From Roseovarius spongiae (GTDB lineage Bacteria > Pseudomonadota > Alphaproteobacteria > Rhodobacterales > Rhodobacteraceae), in assembly GCF_003651245.1 (NCBI RefSeq), contig NZ_RAPE01000001.1:1116001-1180000 (forward strand): a stretch of DNA of 64,000 nucleotides, read 5' to 3'. The position numbers and the translations under genes were made by a program. This document shows positions 9,137-18,144 of this stretch, piece by piece (positions within the stretch are counted from its first letter, which is position 1; every line of letters starts with the position of its first letter). The notes beneath the pieces were generated by a model that was not told the origin of the DNA, made no database searches, and was given only the letters and a program-made list of their open reading frames with translations.

Positions 9137-11329
9137 TCAATTCCTGCAAGTTCGTGCATAGCTTTTGTCGGCCGCGCGCGCGCTGAACCCGCGCAGTCCG
9201 ACCGTCAGGCTGATATCCGTCGATGGCGACAGGATAGTGGAAGAGGTGAAGCGGCGCGAGGCCGAAAGCGCGATGTCGACGCATTCATTGGTGTATTTCA
9301 GCCCGACCCCCGCCTTGACGTTGCGATCGCTGGCGACGTCGTAGCGCCATTCGGCGCTGGCGGTCCAGTGCCGCGCAAAGCGGTAGCTGCCGTCAAACGC
9401 CCATTCCGATATGGTCGCGGGGCGTTCCTCGGCCACGTCGCGGCCCAGCCAGATATAGGTCGCGCCGATATTGGTGACGTCGTTGCGCCAGCTTGCGCGC
9501 GCCTCGGCCTTGGTGGTGTCGAACGCGCTGTCGAAGAGCCCCCGCGCCGTCACCGCCAGCCCGTTATGCGTCTCCACCTGCGCGGCGACCAAAAGGTCCG
9601 AGTATTCGCCGCGCAGGCCCGAGCTCTTGCTGAAGGTCAGCCCGCCGTTGGGTTCGCGCTGCGCGCGGTCGCGCACCACCTGGCCGACGGTGAGGGCGCC
9701 CGACAGCCCGCTCGGGTTCAACCGCGCCCAGCTCAGCCCGTAGGCCGCGCTCATCCCGCGTTCGCGCCGGTCGGGCGCGGCGAAGCGCGACAGCGACAAC
9801 AGGTTGCCTTCGTCGAACTCGGTGCGGGTGCTTTCGTCGATGGCGACGTTGGGCGTGTCCCCGCCGACCCAGGCCAGTTGCACGACAGGTTCGATCACGT
9901 GGGAAACGCCGCGCGCGGTCGTCTTGGCCAGCGGCCAGCGCAGGGTGAGCGCGGCCGAGGGCGTGACATCGGTGAGCGAGGCGCTGCTGGTCGCGCCGGC
10001 GCCCTCGATCTCGAAGTGATCCACCGCCACGCCGGTTTCGATGGTCGATCGCACCCCGCCGATCAGCGTCCATGTCCGCCGCCAATCCGCGCTGGCGCTG
10101 ATCCGGTTGACATCGCGCCCGTCGGCGAAGACGTCGAAATCCGGGCCGTCCGTGATCAGCCCCGAAGAACGCCAGTGCGTGTGCGCCTCGCCGGAAAAGC
10201 GCAGCTCTCCGCCGAGCGCGCGGGGGAACAGGCGGCGCTCGTAATTGGCGTTGCCGACGATGGTGGGCAGGGTCGCGTTGCTCTCGCCCGGGCGCAGGCT
10301 GTGAAAATGCGTGATCGCCCCGCGGATCCACTCGTCCCGGCGGACCCGCTCGATCGACAGTTCGCTGTCGAGCCGGTCCTTGTCCGAGAAACCGTAATCG
10401 TCGAGATAGGCGTCGTCGTTGACCGCCTCGATGTCGAACCGCAGCACGAAATCGTTGTCGAGCTCGAAAGCGCCGTTGCCGAAGACATAGGCGCGGTTCT
10501 TGCGCCCGCCGAGATCGTCGTTCGACAGCGCGCCGTTGAACTCGATCTGTCCGTAGCGGAACGCCTGTCGGTAGCGGAATTCGATCGTGCGGGTCTCGGT
10601 CGAGAGATAGGGGGTGAGCGTGAGGTCGCGGTGATCGCCCAGCTTGATGAAATAGGGCGCCTTCACGCCAAAGCCCAGCAGCGTGGAATTGTAGAGCGAC
10701 GGCGTCAGGAACCCGGTCGCGCGCTCCACGCTGGGATCGGGCAGGCGCAGGCGCGGAAAGTAGAAGACCGGCGTGTCCATGATCAGGAACTGCGCCCCGT
10801 CAAGGTAGATCTGGCGTTCCTCCATGTCGTGGACCACCCGCCGCGCGCGGATCTGCCAAAGCGGCGGGCGCCCGTCGGCGCAGACATGGCACGAGGTCAC
10901 GGCCGCCTTGTAGAGCTGCGAATAGCGCCCGTCCTTGCGGTCGATCTGGCGCGCGGCGAGTTGCAATTGCTCGTCCATCACGATCCGCGCGCCGTAAAGG
11001 ATGCCATTCTGCAGATCGCGGTCGAGCTGCGCGCTCTCGGCCAGAACGACGGTGTAGTCGCCGTCGAAAAGCGTGAGCGGCCCGTCGAATTGCAGCCGGT
11101 CCGCAGCGCGGTCATAGATGATGCGCCGCGCGCGCAGGCGGCGGCCGTCATACATCGCCTCGACATTGCCCTCGGCGACCAGCGTGTCGTCGCCGCGGAT
11201 GTAGACGTCGTCCGCGACCAGCACCGCCGGCTGAGGCGGCGGCGCGGCCGCTTCCTGCGCGGCGGCGGGCAGGGCAAGCACGCAATATGTGCAGACATAA
11301 AGCCAGAGAACGCCAAGCAGCCGGGTCAT
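9137..11329 (-). CDS. lptD: LPS-assembly protein LptD (outer-membrane translocon)
   Basis: LptD is the 26-strand barrel that inserts lipopolysaccharide into the outer leaflet. The 730-residue protein has an N-terminal signal segment (LLGVLWLYVCTYCVLALPAAAQE). A beta-jellyroll LptA/OstA-like domain follows (VADDVYIRGDDTLVAEGNVEAMYDGRRLRA split over residues 38-67), then a long barrel region with typical motifs PVFYFPRLRLPDPS and RATGFLTPSLY. Its start overlaps the lptG stop (ATGA) and surA follows after 5 nt. Cysteines occur at the N-side (SCHVCADG) and near the C-terminus (CVDIALS and the final CRN), in keeping with the disulfide-bonded state known for LptD. Confidence 0.95.
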   Translation of the reverse strand: MTRLLGVLWLYVCTYCVLALPAAAQEAAAPPPQPAVLVADDVYIRGDDTLVAEGNVEAMYDGRRLRARRIIYDRAADRLQFDGPLTLFDGDYTVVLAESAQLDRDLQNGILYGARIVMDEQLQLAARQIDRKDGRYSQLYKAAVTSCHVCADGRPPLWQIRARRVVHDMEERQIYLDGAQFLIMDTPVFYFPRLRLPDPSVERATGFLTPSLYNSTLLGFGVKAPYFIKLGDHRDLTLTPYLSTETRTIEFRYRQAFRYGQIEFNGALSNDDLGGRKNRAYVFGNGAFELDNDFVLRFDIEAVNDDAYLDDYGFSDKDRLDSELSIERVRRDEWIRGAITHFHSLRPGESNATLPTIVGNANYERRLFPRALGGELRFSGEAHTHWRSSGLITDGPDFDVFADGRDVNRISASADWRRTWTLIGGVRSTIETGVAVDHFEIEGAGATSSASLTDVTPSAALTLRWPLAKTTARGVSHVIEPVVQLAWVGGDTPNVAIDESTRTEFDEGNLLSLSRFAAPDRRERGMSAAYGLSWARLNPSGLSGALTVGQVVRDRAQREPNGGLTFSKSSGLRGEYSDLLVAAQVETHNGLAVTARGLFDSAFDTTKAEARASWRNDVTNIGATYIWLGRDVAEERPATISEWAFDGSYRFARHWTASAEWRYDVASDRNVKAGVGLKYTNECVDIALSASRRFTSSTILSPSTDISLTVGLRGFSARAADKSYARTCRN

Positions 11330-12417
11330 CCGTCCTCCATATGCAGCACGATGCCGAAGGCAAGGAGGAAGGACGCGACCGGCGGCGCCCAGGCCGCCAG
11401 CAGCACCGGGATCTGCCCGTTCTCGGCGAGCACCTGCGCGAAGTTGCGGATATAGTAGAGCGTGAAGCCCAGCATGATCGCGCTAAGGACCGAGATCCCG
11501 GTGCTTGTCGTGCGCGCGTGACGCATGGTGAAGGCCGCCGCGATCAGCATCAGGGCCATCAGGAACAGCGGGCGGGCCAGCTCCATCTGGTACCACACGG
11601 CATAGCGCCGCGCCGAGAAACCGGCTTCTTCCAGTTCCTCGATGAAGTCGGGCAGATCCCAGAGCGAGATGTATTCCGGCTTGCCGAAGCTGTCGATGAT
11701 CCGCTCCTGCGTCAGCGCGGAGGGCACGATCAGCATCGGGAAATACTGCGCCGTCGCCTCGGCATTGATGTCGGTCTCCAGGTCCCAGGTCTTGGCGCCG
11801 CGCAGCACCCATTCCCCGTCGCCCAACCGGGCGCTGCGCGCGGTGATGCGGCGCAGCGGCTCGCCCGCGGGCGAAAAGGCGATGAAGGTCGCGTCATAGA
11901 GCACGCTCACGTCCGAACTGGCGCGCGCGGCGTGGATCACGGTCTGCCCCATCGCGTCGCCCTGGCGCAGCCACAGCCCCTCGGCCGATAGCGCCAGCAC
12001 GCTTTCGCCGCCGCCGCGATAGGCGTTCTTCACGTCCTGGTAGCGTTTGGACGAGGCGGCGACGATCGGGTTCAGCATGGTGATCGACACGATCCCGATC
12101 AGCGCCGCCACGGTCAGCGGCCCCAAGAGGCTGCGCAGCCCCGAACGGCCCGCCGCGCGCAGCACCACCAGTTCGGAGGACCGCGCGAGGCGCACGAACA
12201 GCGCCACGGCGGCGAGGATCAGCACCAGCGGCAGGATCTCGTAATTGGTGTGCGGGATGTTCAGCAGTACGATCTCGAGCACGTCGGCGAAGGGCAGGTC
12301 GGGGAAATCCTGCAATTCGTCCACGATGTCGATCAGCGCCAGCAACAGCACGAACAGGCCGGTGATGCCGAGAAAGGTCCACAGAAACTTGCGCGCGAAG
12401 TAGTAATGCAGGATCAC
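11326..12417 (-). CDS. lptG: LPS export ABC transporter permease LptG
   Basis: LptG pairs with LptF as the membrane part of the LptB2FG machine that extracts LPS from the inner membrane. The start is a GTG overlapping the lptF stop (GTGA); the frame continues further upstream only inside lptF. The 363-residue protein begins ILHYYFARKFLWTFLGITG, has three N-terminal membrane helices, a periplasmic jellyroll of about 150 residues (GLWLRQGD, DLETDINAEAT), and three C-terminal helices. This is the standard layout. lptB itself is not in this window. Confidence 0.93.
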   Translation of the reverse strand: MILHYYFARKFLWTFLGITGLFVLLLALIDIVDELQDFPDLPFADVLEIVLLNIPHTNYEILPLVLILAAVALFVRLARSSELVVLRAAGRSGLRSLLGPLTVAALIGIVSITMLNPIVAASSKRYQDVKNAYRGGGESVLALSAEGLWLRQGDAMGQTVIHAARASSDVSVLYDATFIAFSPAGEPLRRITARSARLGDGEWVLRGAKTWDLETDINAEATAQYFPMLIVPSALTQERIIDSFGKPEYISLWDLPDFIEELEEAGFSARRYAVWYQMELARPLFLMALMLIAAAFTMRHARTTSTGISVLSAIMLGFTLYYIRNFAQVLAENGQIPVLLAAWAPPVASFLLAFGIVLHMEDG

Positions 12418-13556
12418 GCCGCGCCCTCCCGCCGCCTGCCGCGCAGGGTCAGCCGCCGCAGCAGGCCGGGATTGGCTCCGAGATGCAGCAGCATCGCGGC
12501 GAGGATCACCCCGACGAGCGAGGGCAGATAGAGGATCGGCCACATCTGGGGCGCGGAGAGAACCGGCCCGGTGACGGCGCTTTCGATGATCTTGATGCAG
12601 ACCAGCAGCACGATGGCGGTCATGATCTGGCGCCACACGCCGAACCGGCTGTAGCCGCCGAGGAGCAGCGTGGCGAAGCCGACCAGCGTGCCGACGATGC
12701 AGAACAGCGCCTGCTCGAACCGGTTGTGCCCCTCGCTCACCACTACGCCGAGTTGCGCGCCGGTGCGCTCCGCGACCCTTTCGGGATGCAGGATCAGCTC
12801 GGCCGTGCCGGCAAAGCCGACGCGGTCGGGGTTCATCGCGTTCGCCGTCACCAGCTTGCTGATGTCATAGGAAAAATCGTCGAAATGCGTGGTGAAGAGC
12901 CGGTCGCCGGTGGCGCGCAGCGTTTGCGCCAGCCCGTTCAGCATCACCAGCTTGGTCGCCCCGTCCCGCTGCACGAGATAGGCGCGCGAAGAGGTGTAGG
13001 TCGCGATGTTGTCGGGGTCGCGCCGGTCCGACAGGAACACGTTGCGCAATTCGCCCTCCGGCGTGATGTCGCGGATATAGAAGGTGACGCCCGAGGTGGG
13101 ATGCAGGAATTCGCCCGGCGTCAGCAGCTTGGCGGTGACGTTGCGCGACACTTCGACCTTGCGTTCCTCGAGTTGACGCAGGCTGGCGGGAACCAGGAAA
13201 TGCGTGAGCAGCGACATCATCAGCGCGACGATCAGCCCGAAGAACAGCACCGGGCGCGCCAGCCGCCAGGGCGAGAACCCGGTCGCCTGCATGACGGTCA
13301 GCTCGCTTTCGGTGCTGAGGCGGTTGGTGACGTAGACCGCCGCCGCGAAGGCCGCGATCGGCAGGACGACGGCGATGACGCCGGGCAGGGTGAGCGCGGT
13401 GAATTCCAGGAATATCCACGCCGACTGCCCGTCGCTGATAAGCCGGTCGAACATGCGCACGGCCTTGTTGATCCAGAAGATCGCCACCAGGACGAGCGCG
13501 AAGAATCCGAACAGAACCATGAATTGCGACAGCAGATATCTGTCGAATCTGGTCAC
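12414..13556 (-). CDS. lptF: LPS export ABC transporter permease LptF
   Basis: The start is the GTG at 13556 (TRFDRYLLSQF follows), preceded by a GGGGGA ribosome site; the ATG a few bases upstream is in another frame. The 380-residue protein has the YjgP/YjgQ pattern: an N-terminal helix (FMVLFGFFALVLVAIFWI), a loop with VYVTNRLSTESELTVMQATG that matches the LptB-coupling region, helices, then a periplasmic beta domain (FLHPTSGVTFYIRDI) and three C-terminal helices. It is the first gene of a seven-gene minus-strand chain in which every junction but one overlaps by 1-4 nt. Promoter elements should lie in 13557-13698, shared with the divergent pepA. Confidence 0.93.
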   Translation of the reverse strand: MTRFDRYLLSQFMVLFGFFALVLVAIFWINKAVRMFDRLISDGQSAWIFLEFTALTLPGVIAVVLPIAAFAAAVYVTNRLSTESELTVMQATGFSPWRLARPVLFFGLIVALMMSLLTHFLVPASLRQLEERKVEVSRNVTAKLLTPGEFLHPTSGVTFYIRDITPEGELRNVFLSDRRDPDNIATYTSSRAYLVQRDGATKLVMLNGLAQTLRATGDRLFTTHFDDFSYDISKLVTANAMNPDRVGFAGTAELILHPERVAERTGAQLGVVVSEGHNRFEQALFCIVGTLVGFATLLLGGYSRFGVWRQIMTAIVLLVCIKIIESAVTGPVLSAPQMWPILYLPSLVGVILAAMLLHLGANPGLLRRLTLRGRRREGAA

Positions 13557-13698
13557 GCGTATCCCCCATACCCCATATCTTGCGGGACGGTATCGCAATT
13601 GCCTGCCGGGGAAAACTGCTAAAGCGGGCGATTCCGGTTCCCCTTCGGCCGGGAATCGCGCAGCATCGCGCAAACCCGGACTGATGAGGAGCAGCACC

Positions 13699-15165
13699 AT
13701 GACGACACCCGCCAAACTGACCTTCGCCGAGACCGATCTCGACGCCATCGCCGAGGCCGAGGGGCGCATCGCCGTCCTCATCGGCGCGGAGGGCAAGCTC
13801 GACCCCGCCACGCGCCGGGTGAACAAGCTCACCAAGGGCGCGATCGCGCGGATGCTGGAGAACGGCAAGTGGGACAAGGTGAAGCCGGGCGAGGTGCGCA
13901 CGCTGGCCTGGCCCGCGGGCCTTGCCGCCGAGGCGGTGGACGTGGTCCGGGTCGAGCGCGGCGCCAAGCCCGAGGAGGCGCGCAAAGCCGGGGTCGCGCT
14001 TGGCAAGCTCAAGGGGGACTCGCCGCTATTGATCCTCGCGGGGCAGATGCGCCGGCCGGTGGAGGTCGCGCTTGGCGCGGTGTTGCGCAACTACAGCTTT
14101 GCCACGCACAAGACAGAAGACGCGAATGAAAACGGCGCCGTCACCGTGATGGTGCGCGACGCTGGCGCCATCAGGGAAGAGGCCGACGCCGCCCGCGCGG
14201 TGGCCGAAGGCGTGTTCCTGACCCGCGACCTCGTGAGCGAGCCGGCGAACCACCTGACCACGACCGAGTTCGCTTGCCGCATCAAAGGGATGGAGGACCT
14301 TGGCCTCAAGGTCACGGTGCTGGAGGAGGACGAGCTGGAGAAACTCGGGATGCGCCTGCTCCTATCGGTCGGGCATGGCAGCGCCAGCCCGTCGAAGGTG
14401 GCGGTGATGGAATGGCAGGGCGGCGACAAGGGCGATGCGCCGCTCGCCCTTGTCGGCAAGGGCGTGGTGTTCGACACCGGGGGGATCAGCCTCAAGCCCG
14501 CCGCCGGAATGGAGGACATGACGATGGACATGGGCGGCGCAGGCGTCGTCACCGGCGTCATGCACACGCTTGCGCGGCGCAAGGCGAAGGCCAACGTGGT
14601 GGGCCTTGTCGGGCTGGTCGAGAACATGCCGTCGGACCGCGCGACGCGGCCGGGCGACGTGGTCGCGTCGATGAAGGGCGACACGGTCGAGATCATCAAC
14701 ACCGACGCCGAGGGGCGGCTCGTGCTGGCGGATCTGATGTGGTACGCGCAAGAGACCTATGAGCCGCGCGGCATGATCGACCTCGCCACGCTCACGGGCG
14801 CGATCATCATCGGGCTGGGGCATGAGAACGCGGGCGCTTTCTCCAACGATGACAAGCTGGTGGGCGACTTCCTCAAAGCTGCCGAGGCCGAGGGCGAGGG
14901 CGCCTGGCGCCTGCCGATGGGCGAAGCCTATGACGAGCAACTGAAGAGCCAGATCGCCGACATGAAGAACGTCGGCGGGCGGCCCGGCGGCTCGATCACG
15001 GCGGCGCAGTTCCTGGGGCGGTTCGTGAAGGGGGGCGTGCCGTGGATCCATCTCGACATCGCCGGCGTCGCGTCGGTCAAGTCCGACACGCCTTATGCTC
15101 CCAAGGGGGCGAGCGGCTGGGGGGTGATGACGCTCAACCGGCTGGTGGCCGACACGCTGGAGTGA
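13699..15165 (+). CDS. pepA: Leucyl aminopeptidase, M17 family
   Basis: The ATG at 13699 is preceded by AGGAG at a suitable distance. The 488-residue protein has the two-domain M17 layout: a variable N-terminal domain to about residue 170 and a catalytic domain after it. Metal and active-site motifs are intact, with GKGVVFDTGG at 253-262 (Lys and Asp ligands) and NTDAEGRLVLADL at 334-346 (Asp, Glu, catalytic Arg). It removes N-terminal residues from peptides in the cytosol as a Zn/Mn hexamer; in some bacteria PepA also binds DNA. The divergent pepA/lptFG arrangement with holC downstream is common in proteobacteria. Confidence 0.95.
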   Translation: MTTPAKLTFAETDLDAIAEAEGRIAVLIGAEGKLDPATRRVNKLTKGAIARMLENGKWDKVKPGEVRTLAWPAGLAAEAVDVVRVERGAKPEEARKAGVALGKLKGDSPLLILAGQMRRPVEVALGAVLRNYSFATHKTEDANENGAVTVMVRDAGAIREEADAARAVAEGVFLTRDLVSEPANHLTTTEFACRIKGMEDLGLKVTVLEEDELEKLGMRLLLSVGHGSASPSKVAVMEWQGGDKGDAPLALVGKGVVFDTGGISLKPAAGMEDMTMDMGGAGVVTGVMHTLARRKAKANVVGLVGLVENMPSDRATRPGDVVASMKGDTVEIINTDAEGRLVLADLMWYAQETYEPRGMIDLATLTGAIIIGLGHENAGAFSNDDKLVGDFLKAAEAEGEGAWRLPMGEAYDEQLKSQIADMKNVGGRPGGSITAAQFLGRFVKGGVPWIHLDIAGVASVKSDTPYAPKGASGWGVMTLNRLVADTLE

Positions 15166-15169
15166 CCCG

Positions 15170-15637
15170 GTGGGCGAGGCGTATTTCTACCACCTGACGC
15201 GCCGCCCGCTCGAGGCGGCGCTGCCGGTGCTGCTGGAACGCGCGCTCGGCAATGGCTGGCGGGTGGCGGTGCGGGGCGCGAGCCGCGATCGGCTGGACTG
15301 GCTGGACGAAAAGCTGTGGCTGGTCCCCGAGGAGGGGTTCCTGCCGCACGGGGTCGCGGGTGGACCGCATGACGCGGACCAGCCGGTGCTGCTGACCACC
15401 AGGATGGAGGCGTCGAACGGCGCGCAATGCCTGATGACGGTCGACGGGGCCGAGGTGACGCCGGGCGAGGTCACGGCGCTTGCGCGGGTCTGCGTGCTGT
15501 TCGATGGCAATGACAGTGCGGCGATGGAGCGCGCGCGCGGCCAGTGGAAGGCGCTGACCGACGCGGGCTGCGGCGCGCAATACTGGTCCGAGGAAAGCGG
15601 GCGGTGGGAGAAGAAGGCGGAGAAACCGGCGGCTTGA
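15170..15637 (+). CDS. holC: DNA polymerase III chi subunit
   Basis: HolC is the clamp-loader accessory subunit that contacts single-strand binding protein. The start is a GTG four bases after the pepA stop, with GGAG in the pepA end as ribosome site. The 155-residue protein begins GEAYFYHLTRRPLEAALPVLLERAL and contains LDEKLWLVPEEGFLPHG, then VLLTT and VCVLFDG, all typical of chi. The pepA-holC pairing is conserved in many gram-negative bacteria. The C-terminus is a charged tail (EKKAEKPAA). Confidence 0.92.
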   Translation: MGEAYFYHLTRRPLEAALPVLLERALGNGWRVAVRGASRDRLDWLDEKLWLVPEEGFLPHGVAGGPHDADQPVLLTTRMEASNGAQCLMTVDGAEVTPGEVTALARVCVLFDGNDSAAMERARGQWKALTDAGCGAQYWSEESGRWEKKAEKPAA

Positions 15638-15725
15638 GCGACTGTTTTCAACCAGGCGCCGGGCCTTTCGGCTTGATCGAACCCGCGATGCGCCTAGGTG
15701 ATCGGCAATAGCCACGGAGCAATTC

Positions 15726-16796
15726 ATGTTCAGATCGCTCATCGCGGCGGCCGCGATCCTGCTGTCCTCGGGCGGCGCCGCCATTGCCCAGACCCCGTTC
15801 GGGACCGAACCCGTCGCCACGTTCGATCGGCCCTGGGCGGTCGCGCCCCTGCCGCAGGGCGGGTTTCTGGTGACCGAAAAGGCCGGGCGGCTCGTTCACG
15901 TCTCTGAAACCGGGGAACGGCGGGCGATCGAGGGTACGCCGAAGGTGCGCGATTCGGGGCAGGTGGGGCTGCTTGATGTCGCGCTGGCGCCGGATTTCAC
16001 CAGTTCGAGGCAACTCTACCTGACCTGGGTGGACGGGGCTGACGGTGGCGCGCTCCACCTTGGGCGCGGGCGTCTCGACCCGGACGGCGTGCGGCTGGCG
16101 GGATTCAACGTCATTTGGCGCGCCGCGCCGACGGGTGGGCGGGGCCATCCGGGTGCGATGATCGCCTTCGGCCCGGATGGTCGCCTGTTCCTGTCCAGCG
16201 GCGATCGTCAGCTGGGCGACCCGGCGCAGGAACCGGGCGACAGCCGGGGCAAGATCCTGCGCCTGACGCAGGACGGCGCGCCCGCCGCCGGCAATCCCTT
16301 TCCCGACGCGCCCGAGGTCTGGTCGCTGGGCCACCGCAACCCATATGGCCTTGTCTTCGACCCCTCCGGCACGCTCTGGTCGCACGAGATGGGCCCGCGC
16401 GGCGGGGATGAGCTGAACGTGATCGAACCGGGCGCGAACTATGGCTGGCCGCTGGTGTCCGAGGGGCGCCGCTACAGCGGCCTTCCGATCCCGGATCATG
16501 ACACGCGCCCCGAATTCGTCCCGCCCGTGATCGAATGGTCGCCGGTCATCACGCCGGCGGGGATGATCCATTACGACGGCGCGACCTTTCCCGAATGGCG
16601 GGGGTCGTTGCTGATCGGCGGGCTCGCCTCGCGTGCGCTGATCAGGGTCGAGATCGCCGACGGCGCCGCGCACGAGGCGGAGCGATGGGACATGGGCCAT
16701 CGCATCCGCGATGTGGCCGCGGGCGCGGACGGGGCCGTCTACCTGTTGGAGGACGGGCAAGGCGCGCGACTGCTCCGGCTGACCCGCGATGATTGA
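15726..16796 (+). CDS. Secreted PQQ-dependent aldose sugar dehydrogenase-like protein
   Basis: The 356-residue protein starts with a signal peptide (FRSLIAAAAILLSSGGAAIAQ) and continues as a six-bladed beta-propeller of the GSDH family (YliI/Asd type). Motifs visible are RPWAVAPLPQGGFLVTEK, GQVGLLDVALAPDF, GHRNPYGLVFDP, LWSHEMGPRGGDELN and YGWPLVSEGRRY, which together form the PQQ and calcium site of the family. It would oxidise aldose sugars in the periplasm and pass electrons on by PQQ. No PQQ synthesis gene is in the window. A ribosome site is weak (GGAG about 10 nt upstream). It is a single-gene unit by spacing. Confidence 0.85.
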   Translation: MFRSLIAAAAILLSSGGAAIAQTPFGTEPVATFDRPWAVAPLPQGGFLVTEKAGRLVHVSETGERRAIEGTPKVRDSGQVGLLDVALAPDFTSSRQLYLTWVDGADGGALHLGRGRLDPDGVRLAGFNVIWRAAPTGGRGHPGAMIAFGPDGRLFLSSGDRQLGDPAQEPGDSRGKILRLTQDGAPAAGNPFPDAPEVWSLGHRNPYGLVFDPSGTLWSHEMGPRGGDELNVIEPGANYGWPLVSEGRRYSGLPIPDHDTRPEFVPPVIEWSPVITPAGMIHYDGATFPEWRGSLLIGGLASRALIRVEIADGAAHEAERWDMGHRIRDVAAGADGAVYLLEDGQGARLLRLTRDD

Positions 16797-16842
16797 GCGC
16801 AGACATGACAGGCCGGACACGGACCCCGGCCGACCCCGCGCC

Positions 16843-17421
16843 CTAACGTTCGAGCACGAGCTTGCCGTCGGCGATGTTGATGTTTGAGAACCGTTGCAGA
16901 TAGGTCATGCCGAGCAGCGATTCAAAGAGCTCCCCTTCGGTGACCACCGCGCGCACGCCGGTGTCGCGCATCCCGCCGACCTCGAAACTGTCGAGCCGCA
17001 CGGAGGCCGTGCGCACGATCCCGTTGGCCGTGCTGGCGCTGCCGGTATAGGCGAGCGTGTCGGGGTCGATCCCGGCGGCGCGGGCGTCCTCCGCGCTCAG
17101 CACGACCTGGCTTGCGCCGGTGTCGACGACGAAACGGATCGGCGCGCCGTTGACGTTGGCCAGCAGGTAGTAATGCCCGTCCGGCGCGCGAGGCAATTCC
17201 AGCACGCCGTCGGAAACCACCGTCTGCATCGGCGTCACGGTGCGGCGGATGTCGTCCCAGAGCCCGATCCCGGCCAGCACCCCGATGAAAATCAGCCCCC
17301 AGAGCAGCGCGTGCTGCATCGTCTTGCCCAGGCTCTGGCGGTTCGAGGCGATGAACCAGAACACCACCGCGCCGCCGAGCACGATGAGATAGACGAGGTT
17401 CGCGGTATCGATGTCCTGCAT
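16843..17421 (-). CDS. Membrane-anchored retropepsin-like aspartic protease
   Basis: The 192-residue protein has two N-terminal membrane helices (LVYLIVLGGAVVFWFIA; ALLWGLIFIGVLAGIGLW). A soluble domain with the single aspartic protease motif FVVDTGASQVVLS (catalytic Asp100) follows, and then the flap and hydrophobic segments (SLLGMTYLQRFSNINI). This matches the bacterial retropepsin-like family (TIGR02281) that works as a homodimer, each chain giving one Asp. The catalytic domain would lie in the periplasm. Natural substrates of this group are poorly known. It stands between a sugar dehydrogenase gene and marC without tight linkage. Confidence 0.85.
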   Translation of the reverse strand: MQDIDTANLVYLIVLGGAVVFWFIASNRQSLGKTMQHALLWGLIFIGVLAGIGLWDDIRRTVTPMQTVVSDGVLELPRAPDGHYYLLANVNGAPIRFVVDTGASQVVLSAEDARAAGIDPDTLAYTGSASTANGIVRTASVRLDSFEVGGMRDTGVRAVVTEGELFESLLGMTYLQRFSNINIADGKLVLER

Positions 17422-17478
17422 GTCGTCCTGCCGTTGCTGTCCGTCTTGAGATAGGGCGCGCGCGCCCGGTTTGGAAGA

Positions 17479-18096
17479 TCAGCCCGCCAGCCCGAACCCG
17501 CGCAACCCGTCGAGGACGAACTGCACCGCCAGCGCGGCCAGCAGCATTCCCAGCACGCGGGTGACGACGTTGATCCCCGTCCGGCCAAGCGCGCGTTCAA
17601 GAATGCCGGCAGAGAGAAAGGACGCGAAAACAAGGAGAAGCACGACGAACATGGTCCCCATGACCCAGGCGAACCCGATCGTGTCGTCCTGTTGCCCCAT
17701 CAACAGGATCACCGTCGCGATCGCGCCCGGCCCGGCGATCAGCGGAATGGCGAGCGGGAACACCGAAGGGTCGTCGTGATCGTCGCTTTCGACCTGGTCC
17801 TCGCGCCTCTTGGTGCGGCGTTCGAACAGCATGTCGAGCGCGGTCAGGAATAGCAGGATGCCGCCGGCGATGCGGAAGGCGGGCATGGAGATGCCGATGA
17901 AGCCGAGCACCGCCTCGCCGAAGACGGCGAAGACGCAGAGCAGCCCGGCGCTGGTCAGGCAGGCGCGCAGCGCCACGCGCCGACGCCGTGCGGCGTCCAT
18001 TCCCGTCGTCATGGCGAGGAACAGCGGCGCCAGCGCGATCGGGTCCATCACGATGAGAAGGGTCACGAACGTGGTGATGAGCGTGGCGCTGTCCAT
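17479..18096 (-). CDS. MarC family inner-membrane protein
   Basis: The 205-residue protein has about six hydrophobic helices and the UPF0056/MarC motifs: IVMDPIALAPLFLAMT near the start, AFRIAGGILLFLTALDML, and FPLAIPLIAGPGAIATVILLM in the second half. A charged loop of about 20 residues (RRTKRREDQVESDDHDD) splits the two halves. MarC proteins are integral inner-membrane proteins of unsettled function; an early link to multidrug resistance was not confirmed. Start and length are typical. Confidence 0.88.
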   Translation of the reverse strand: MDSATLITTFVTLLIVMDPIALAPLFLAMTTGMDAARRRRVALRACLTSAGLLCVFAVFGEAVLGFIGISMPAFRIAGGILLFLTALDMLFERRTKRREDQVESDDHDDPSVFPLAIPLIAGPGAIATVILLMGQQDDTIGFAWVMGTMFVVLLLVFASFLSAGILERALGRTGINVVTRVLGMLLAALAVQFVLDGLRGFGLAG

Positions 18097-18144
18097 GCCC
18101 GCCTAATGCGGGGCGGGGGGTGGGCTGTCAACCGCGCCCGTCTG

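Noticed and set aside
9368-11455. A 695-codon frame antisense to lptD
   Set aside because: Shadow of a certain gene; no ribosome site or motif.
16812-16833. GGCCGG and CCGGCC pair between convergent genes as a terminator
   Set aside because: Short GC palindromes are common by chance here, and no T-run follows on either side.
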